Assembly (NCBI GenBank): GCA_020724125.1
Contig: DYHM01000041.1
Location: 1-5,397 of the forward strand
DNA length: 5,397 bases
Reading direction: 5' to 3'
Source: Patescibacteria group bacterium
Lineage (GTDB): Bacteria > Patescibacteriota > Minisyncoccia > Minisyncoccales > CG1-02-41-26
Shown: positions 1 to 2,598 of the stretch, piece by piece
How positions within the stretch are numbered: position 1 is the first letter of the stretch
Layout: every line of letters starts with the position of its first letter
Translations under genes and position numbers: made by a program
The notes under the pieces: generated by a model
What the model was told of the DNA's origin: nothing
Databases searched by the model: none
Seen by the model: the letters and a program-made list of their open reading frames with translations, nothing else

Positions 1-30
1 AAAAGATGGGTATATATTTACTATATACCC
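1..30 (-). terminator. Hairpin terminator after the 21-codon gene
   Basis: GGGTATATA (8-16) and TATATACCC (22-30) form a perfect 9-bp stem with a 5-base loop. On the minus strand the hairpin lies about 40 bases after the stop of the small ORF at 72-137 and is followed by ATCTTTT up to the window edge. This fits an intrinsic terminator with a short U-tract, although the stem is AT-rich and the tract may continue outside the window. No T-run follows on the plus strand, so the minus orientation is preferred. Confidence 0.5.
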
Positions 31-40
31 CTTTGTCTCT

Positions 41-68
41 GTCTGTAACGAAACGTCTGTAACGAAAC
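41..68. repeat. Two perfect 14-base tandem copies (GTCTGTAACGAAAC)
   Basis: GTCTGTAACGAAAC occurs at 41-54 and again, abutting and without mismatch, at 55-68. It lies between the stop codon of the small minus-strand ORF and its terminator, so it would be in that transcript's 3' untranslated region. The 14-base unit is twice the 7-base period found in other repeats of this window. Confidence 0.85.
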
Positions 69-71
69 GAA

Positions 72-137
72 TTACATATTCTTGCCAGAATCGCCAGCGT
101 AATACTTACCAGGATCGTCGTCGTCATAACATTTCAT
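72..137 (-). CDS. Unrecognised 21-residue acidic micro-protein
   Basis: The ORF has 21 codons plus TAA and begins MKCYDDDDPGKYYAGD. It has one Cys, six Asp, three Tyr and no signal peptide or membrane segment. I do not recognise the family. The start at 137 is chosen because GGAGG lies 8 bases upstream inside a long match to the anti-Shine-Dalgarno. An in-frame ATG at 155 would give 27 residues but has no ribosome site. A TTGACA/TAAAAT promoter lies upstream and a hairpin terminator downstream, so the ORF sits in its own transcription unit. Residues 5-16 (D-D-D-D-P-G-K-Y-Y-A-G-D) loosely match an EF-hand-type loop: acidic at positions 1, 3 and 12, Gly at 6, but Pro at 5. The Cys-Asp-rich pattern also resembles the C-x-D-x-D-G-G-x-x-Y motif of the large surface protein here. 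Function is unknown; a leader peptide or chance ORF remains possible. Confidence 0.5.
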   Translation of the reverse strand: MKCYDDDDPGKYYAGDSGKNM

Positions 138-140
138 TTC

Positions 141-151
141 AATCACCTCCT
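141..151 (-). promoter_or_regulatory. Very strong Shine-Dalgarno for the micro-ORF
   Basis: The minus strand reads AGGAGGTGATT, matching the complement of the usual 16S rRNA 3' end over about 10 bases. GGAGG is spaced 8 bases from the ATG at 137. Neither ruvB nor the surface-protein gene in this window has a recognisable Shine-Dalgarno, so this site stands out and decides the start codon. Confidence 0.75.
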
Positions 152-276
152 CCATTTTTTCGTTCTTTTTTTAAACTAAATTTTAGAATTTCAAAATTTT
201 TTTCAATTTCCTAAACCAGTTTTAAAAGAACTTTTAATTTTATTTTTCTCTAAATTTTATACCCTGAACACTTTTA

Positions 277-304
277 ATTTTAGCGCCGCAGAAGCTTTTG
301 TCAA
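277..304 (-). promoter_or_regulatory. Sigma-70-type promoter for the micro-gene
   Basis: On the minus strand a perfect -35 TTGACA (304-299) is followed by a 16-base spacer and a -10 TAAAAT (282-277). Transcription would begin near 270, giving a leader of roughly 130 bases before the ATG at 137. A second TAAAAT lies closer at 185-180 with TTGAAA at 206-201, but its 15-base spacer is poor. No other minus-strand gene lies between this promoter and the micro-ORF. Confidence 0.6.
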
Positions 305-312
305 GTCCAAGG

Positions 313-340
313 AATGTAAAATGTAAAACGAAAAATGTAA
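313..340. repeat. Degenerate 7-base tandem repeat (AATGTAA)
   Basis: Four consecutive heptads in phase read AATGTAA, AATGTAA, AACGAAA and AATGTAA. The array lies in the spacer between ruvB and the micro-gene, just upstream of the latter's promoter. No coding potential is seen. Confidence 0.6.
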
Positions 341-396
341 AAAAATAACCATAAAAAATTTTAAATTCAACTACAACTCATTTTCAACGGAATGGA

Positions 397-440
397 TCGC
401 CCGGCCCCGCTCTTTTGAAAAATGGCGAGCTTGCGACGAA
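397..440. repeat. GC-rich element, possible decayed copy of the 1880-1918 hairpin
   Basis: TCGCCCGGCC (397-406) is identical to the first 10 bases of the perfect hairpin at 1880-1918. It is followed by CTTTTGAAAAATGG and GCGAGC, which resemble the second arm of that hairpin. Here the arms no longer pair well, so it looks like a degenerate copy. In both places a heptad-type repeat rich in AAATCCA-like words lies alongside. Confidence 0.35.
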
Positions 441-445
441 ATCGG

Positions 446-487
446 AAATCCAAAACTCAAAAACCAAAACTCAACGCTCAAAACAAT
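446..487. repeat. 7-base tandem repeat (AAACTCA family) downstream of ruvB
   Basis: The heptads run in phase: AAATCCA, AAACTCA, AAAACCA, AAACTCA, ACGCTCA and AAACAAT. The array ends about 17 bases from the ruvB stop codon, so it lies in the 3' untranslated region of ruvB on the minus strand. No clear intrinsic terminator for ruvB could be found between 350 and 503. Confidence 0.6.
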
Positions 488-503
488 GCCTAAAATTGCA
501 AGA

Positions 504-1535
504 TCAAATTAGAGATTGTTGTCTTCTTTTTGGGTGTATTTTTAAGTGTTCGTAAGCTAATTTTGTTGCTGTTCGGCCGCGGGGCGTCCTTTCGATGAAA
601 CCAAGCTGCATTAGATAGGGTTCGTAAATATCTAAAATAGCATCCTCTTCCTCAAAACTCGCAGCGGCTAAGGATTGAAGACCGACCGGCCCGCCATTAA
701 ATTTTTTAATTAAAGTTTCTAAAATTTTTCTATCCGCTGGTTCCAACCCTAATTCGTCAATTTCCAAAAACTCTAGGGATTTTTGGACAATTTGTTCATC
801 AATTATGTTTTTCTCCTCCACTTGGGCAAAATCCCGAACTCTTTTAAGAAGCCGATTAGCCACTCGGGGCGTGAACCGTGAACGAATAGAAATTGTTTTA
901 AGAGATTGAGGGGTGGTTTTAATTTTTAAAATTTCAGCTGAACGTTGAAGAATCTTTTCTAAATCTTCCGACGAATAAAAATCAAGTTGGAAGGTAGCGC
1001 CAAATCTGTTTCTTAACGGCGCAGAAAGCAAGGCAATTCTGGTAGTGGCGCCAATAAGAGTAAAACGAGGGAGTTTTAATTCCATTGTTCTTGCCATTGG
1101 GCCCTTGCCAAGGATAATATTTAATTTAAAATCCTCCATAGCCGGATAGAGATACTCTTCTAAAACCTTGGAAATCCTATGACATTCATCAAGAAAAAGA
1201 ACATTGTTTTCCTCTAAATTAGTTAAAATTGCGGCTAAATCACCGGCTTTTTCAATGGCTGGCCCGGCTGTCACTTTAATGTTGACTCCCATTTCCTTGG
1301 CAATTAAATAAGAAAGAGCTGTTTTGCCGAGTCCGGTGTTGCCATAAAAAAGAAGGTGTTCCGGCGCTTCACCTCTTTTTTTAGCCGCTTCTAAAATTAT
1401 CTTTAAGTTTTTTTTTGCTTTTTCTTGACCGACATATTCATCCCAAACTTTTGGCCGCAAGGCAGCGTCTAAACTTTCTTCTTCATTTTTTTTTCTAATT
1501 AAAGAAGACGAATTTTTTTCATTAACTATTGACAT
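504..1535 (-). CDS. ruvB: Holliday junction branch-migration ATPase RuvB
   Basis: RuvB is the hexameric AAA+ motor that, with RuvA, drives branch migration of Holliday junctions during recombination repair in the cytoplasm. The 343 residues match the usual 330-350. After a charged N-terminal tail (1-25) comes the RuvB signature LRPKVWDEYVGQEKAKKNL, then Walker A GNTGLGKT (65-72), Walker B LFLDECH (113-119), sensor 1 GATTR (162-166), the arginine-finger segment APLRNRFG (172-179, R175), and sensor 2 TPRVANRLL with R224. The C-terminal winged helix (about 265-332) carries GGPVGL and RTPRGR. Walker A has Asn-Thr where most RuvBs have Pro-Pro; the catalytic Lys-Thr are kept. The ATG at 1535 puts the conserved N-terminus at the normal distance; no Shine-Dalgarno is visible. 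No ruvA or ruvC is adjacent. The gene appears to be transcribed alone and has a highly structured upstream region. Confidence 0.97.
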   Translation of the reverse strand: MSIVNEKNSSSLIRKKNEEESLDAALRPKVWDEYVGQEKAKKNLKIILEAAKKRGEAPEHLLFYGNTGLGKTALSYLIAKEMGVNIKVTAGPAIEKAGDLAAILTNLEENNVLFLDECHRISKVLEEYLYPAMEDFKLNIILGKGPMARTMELKLPRFTLIGATTRIALLSAPLRNRFGATFQLDFYSSEDLEKILQRSAEILKIKTTPQSLKTISIRSRFTPRVANRLLKRVRDFAQVEEKNIIDEQIVQKSLEFLEIDELGLEPADRKILETLIKKFNGGPVGLQSLAAASFEEEDAILDIYEPYLMQLGFIERTPRGRTATKLAYEHLKIHPKRRQQSLI

Positions 1536-1562
1536 TTTTGAAAAATTTATTAAAATATTAGG

Positions 1563-1670
1563 TAGCCCAAAATTCAGGGAATTTTTTCTTGATTGGACAA
1601 AAAGGTTTTACTTTTTTGTTCCCGAAAAAAAATTCTCACCTTTCCGCCACGGAAAGAGAATTTTGGGCTA
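1563..1670. other. 108-base self-complementary element upstream of ruvB
   Basis: A perfect 13-bp terminal inverted repeat, TAGCCCAAAATTC (1563-1575) and GAATTTTGGGCTA (1658-1670), encloses further stems. GAATTTTTTC (1579-1588) pairs with GAAAAAAAATTC (1624-1635) apart from two extra A. GGACAAAAA (1595-1603) pairs with TTTTTGTTCC (1613-1622) with a one-base bulge. CTTTCC (1640-1645) pairs with GGAAAG (1651-1656) around GCCAC. Nearly the whole element can fold. It could be the structured 5' leader of ruvB (start codon 28 bases away on the minus strand), a small RNA (on the plus strand the last arm is followed by TTTTTATTT), or a MITE-like insertion, since each end carries a TA that could be a target duplication. 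The sequence alone does not decide. Confidence 0.6.
1625..1660 (-). terminator. Intrinsic terminator or attenuator in the ruvB leader
   Basis: On the minus strand TTCTC+TTTCC (1660-1651), loop GTGGC, and GGAAA with a GGT bulge then GAGAA (1645-1633) form a 10-bp stem followed directly by eight T (1632-1625). This is a textbook terminator shape about 90 bases before the ruvB ATG. Its first three bases belong to the 13-bp closing stem of the 108-base element, so the two folds partly compete, as in attenuation. It may instead just stop read-through from upstream. Confidence 0.45.
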
Positions 1671-1754
1671 TTTTTATTTAAAACTCATTCTTAATTATTC
1701 CTTTTCAATATTAGAAATACAAGAAAAATCTCCAATTTTCAATGACTTATGATA

Positions 1755-1840
1755 AATTCTAAATCCAAAATCTTAAATCCTAAACAAATCCGAAATCCCA
1801 AATCCCAATGACCAAATCCCAAATCCCAATGACCAAAACT
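1755..1840. repeat. Heptad repeat array (AAATCCC family) with perfect 21-base duplication
   Basis: From about 1755 the sequence is a run of 7-base words such as AATCCAA, AATCTTA and AATCCTA. It slips phase once near 1782-1792 and continues as AAATCCC, AAATCCC, AATGACC, repeated exactly (1793-1813 and 1814-1834). There is no ORF in it. CTAAATCCAAAA (1759-1770) is the exact reverse complement of 1938-1949, so the ends of this spacer can pair across the GC-rich hairpin between them. Confidence 0.8.
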
Positions 1841-1850
1841 CGTCTGTTTT

Positions 1851-1878
1851 GAATTTTGAATTTAGAATTTTGAATTTA
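1851..1878. repeat. Two perfect 14-base tandem copies (GAATTTTGAATTTA)
   Basis: GAATTTTGAATTTA occurs at 1851-1864 and 1865-1878. Each copy is itself two related heptads, GAATTTT and GAATTTA, giving four heptads in phase. It abuts the GC-rich hairpin on the plus-strand left side. Confidence 0.85.
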
Positions 1879-1879
1879 C

Positions 1880-1918
1880 TCGCCCGGCCAAATTTTCTTT
1901 GAAAATTTGGCCGGGCGA
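1880..1918. repeat. Perfect 18-bp GC-rich inverted repeat
   Basis: TCGCCCGGCCAAATTTTC (1880-1897) and its exact reverse complement (1901-1918) are separated by only TTT. The stem is far more GC-rich than its surroundings and would form a very stable cruciform or RNA hairpin. No U-tract follows on either strand, so it is not a standard intrinsic terminator. A partial relative is at 397-440. It looks like a dispersed palindromic repeat unit (REP-like), but family membership was not tested. Confidence 0.75.
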
Positions 1919-1937
1919 AGCTGGTAAACATTTAGAG

Positions 1938-1949
1938 TTTTGGATTTAG
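1938..1949. repeat. 12-base inverted copy of 1759-1770
   Basis: TTTTGGATTTAG is the exact reverse complement of CTAAATCCAAAA at 1759-1770. Neighbouring bases also read as complement-strand versions of the heptad words (for example GGATTTAGGATTTT). The repeat tract therefore appears on both strands around the 1880-1918 hairpin. Confidence 0.6.
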
Positions 1950-1974
1950 GATTTTATTGTGGAGTTTGATTGTA

Positions 1975-2015
1975 AATTGAAAATTGATAATTGAAAATTG
2001 ATAATTGAAAATTAT
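1975..2015. repeat. Tandem 14-base repeat (AATTGAAAATTGAT), nearly three copies
   Basis: Exact copies lie at 1975-1988 and 1989-2002, with a third that diverges at its end (2003-2015). The unit is two heptads, AATTGAA and AATTGAT. No gene is visible here. Confidence 0.8.
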
Positions 2016-2093
2016 ACTGCTTGTTATTCTTCTTTTTTGGTCACTCTTTCCGCTTCTTCAATGGTTGTTTTTTTAGTTTATATAAATAAAATA

Positions 2094-2123
2094 ACAACAG
2101 CTCGTAAAAATGCAAGCTGTTGT
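2094..2123 (-). terminator. Terminator of the surface-protein locus
   Basis: ACAACAGCT (2094-2102) and AGCTGTTGT (2115-2123) form a perfect 9-bp stem with a 12-base loop. On the minus strand it is followed by TATTTTATTTAT and lies 58 bases after the TAG at 2181-2183 that ends the probable C-terminal tail of the surface protein. The plus-strand side is also T-rich (AAATATTTTTCTT), so it could work in both directions. Its position supports the idea that the gene originally ended at 2181, not 2566. Confidence 0.6.
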
Positions 2124-2142
2124 AAATATTTTTCTTAACTAT

Positions 2143-2170
2143 CTATCTTTATCAAACTATCTTTATCAAA
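2143..2170. repeat. Two perfect 14-base tandem copies (CTATCTTTATCAAA)
   Basis: CTATCTTTATCAAA occurs at 2143-2156 and 2157-2170 with no mismatch. It is immediately downstream, in minus-strand terms, of the stop codon at 2181-2183 and before the terminator. It is another 14-base unit, like those at 41-68, 1851-1878 and 1975-2002. Confidence 0.85.
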
Positions 2171-2180
2171 ATATGTTTAC

Positions 2181-2288
2181 CTATTTTTTTATCAATTTCT
2201 TAATTCTTTCTGTTAATCCAGTAACTGCTTCTAAGAGCAAGGCTAACTGGGATTCCATAAAGTTTGATCCTATTGAATTTACATAACC
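2181..2288 (-). pseudogene. Detached C-terminal tail of the surface protein
   Basis: A 35-codon open stretch ends in TAG at 2181-2183. Its last 25 residues, starting MESQLALLLEAVTGLTER and finishing with a Lys/Ile-rich helix, look like the short amphipathic helical C-termini that close many CPR surface proteins. An in-frame TAA precedes it and it is out of frame with the TIG remnant upstream, so it is probably the former 3' end, cut off by damage between about 2288 and 2423. A terminator follows at 2094-2123. Alternatives: a 59-codon ORF in another frame (2200-2379, ATG at 2379) covers the same DNA but looks less protein-like at its end. Confidence 0.4.
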
Positions 2289-2371
2289 TTATTTTTATCT
2301 CGCTTAAATTTACCCAGCCGCATTTTTGTTGACCATAACAAGAAGAAACATAGGAAGGAAGTTCTGTATTG

Positions 2372-2598
2372 TTATTCATATGGCGATATTTTACATCGCC
2401 AAGTGTTGCACTTCAAATGTGAATTTAGGTTTACAACGCGAATTTGATATGGTCCAGGTGTAATATTTTCCACTAAGAGTCCAGTCAATTGAAATTTTAA
2501 TGATAACCCATCTGGTTGCGCATAGATATGTTGACTGCCAATACTGCCTTTCAAAAGTCCATCTTTCAAAAACTCAATCGTAATTCTCGAAGGCGTAT
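2372..2598 (-). pseudogene. Second half of the TIG/IPT domain, out of frame
   Basis: From about 2596 this frame reads TPSRITIEFLKDG and goes on to ITPGPYQIRVVNLN. That is the expected second half of the immunoglobulin-like TIG/IPT fold whose first half (ITSVFPTSGTSNDMITIYGKNL) ends the 897-codon frame. Joining the frames near 2596 restores a full domain, so a frameshift split it. TIG-like sequence ends at about 2423 (Asn-Leu-Asn). The following 16 codons (SHLKCNTWRCKISPYE) do not look like the domain and run through two hairpins into a stop at 2372. A TTG at 2569 could serve as a start in this frame, but no ribosome site was seen. It is best read as part of a broken gene, not an independent protein. 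Confidence 0.65.
2381..2429 (-). mobile_element. Possible IS30-like terminal remnant with two hairpins
   Basis: At 2401-2429 the minus strand reads CCTAAATTCACATTTG and then AAGTGCAACACTT. In length and spacing this resembles the terminal inverted repeat of IS30 as I remember it, about 17 of 29 positions, including the shared ATTCA and GCAACA blocks. It contains the hairpin AAGTG-TTG-CACTT (2401-2413) and abuts a second, TGGCGAT/ATCGCCA (2381-2387 with 2395-2401). The TIG coding sequence stops making sense just where this begins. No transposase and no convincing opposite end were found. CCTATTGAATTTACAT at 2269-2284 is a weak candidate for the other end. It may simply be coding DNA gone out of frame. 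Confidence 0.25.

Noticed and set aside
313..2015. CRISPR array
   Set aside because: The repeats are short abutting units of 7, 14 or 21 bases with no spacers of regular length, and there are no cas genes.
2173..2286. Plus-strand 37-codon ORF starting MFTYFFINFL, signal-peptide-like
   Set aside because: It is exactly antisense to the helical C-terminal tail; the hydrophobic start is the mirror of the Lys/Ile-rich helix. No Shine-Dalgarno or promoter was seen.
2566..2571. TGA read as glycine (Gracilibacteria/Absconditabacteria code) to extend the surface protein
   Set aside because: Reading through the TGA does not give the rest of the TIG domain, whereas a frame change does, and ruvB ends at TGA at its normal length.
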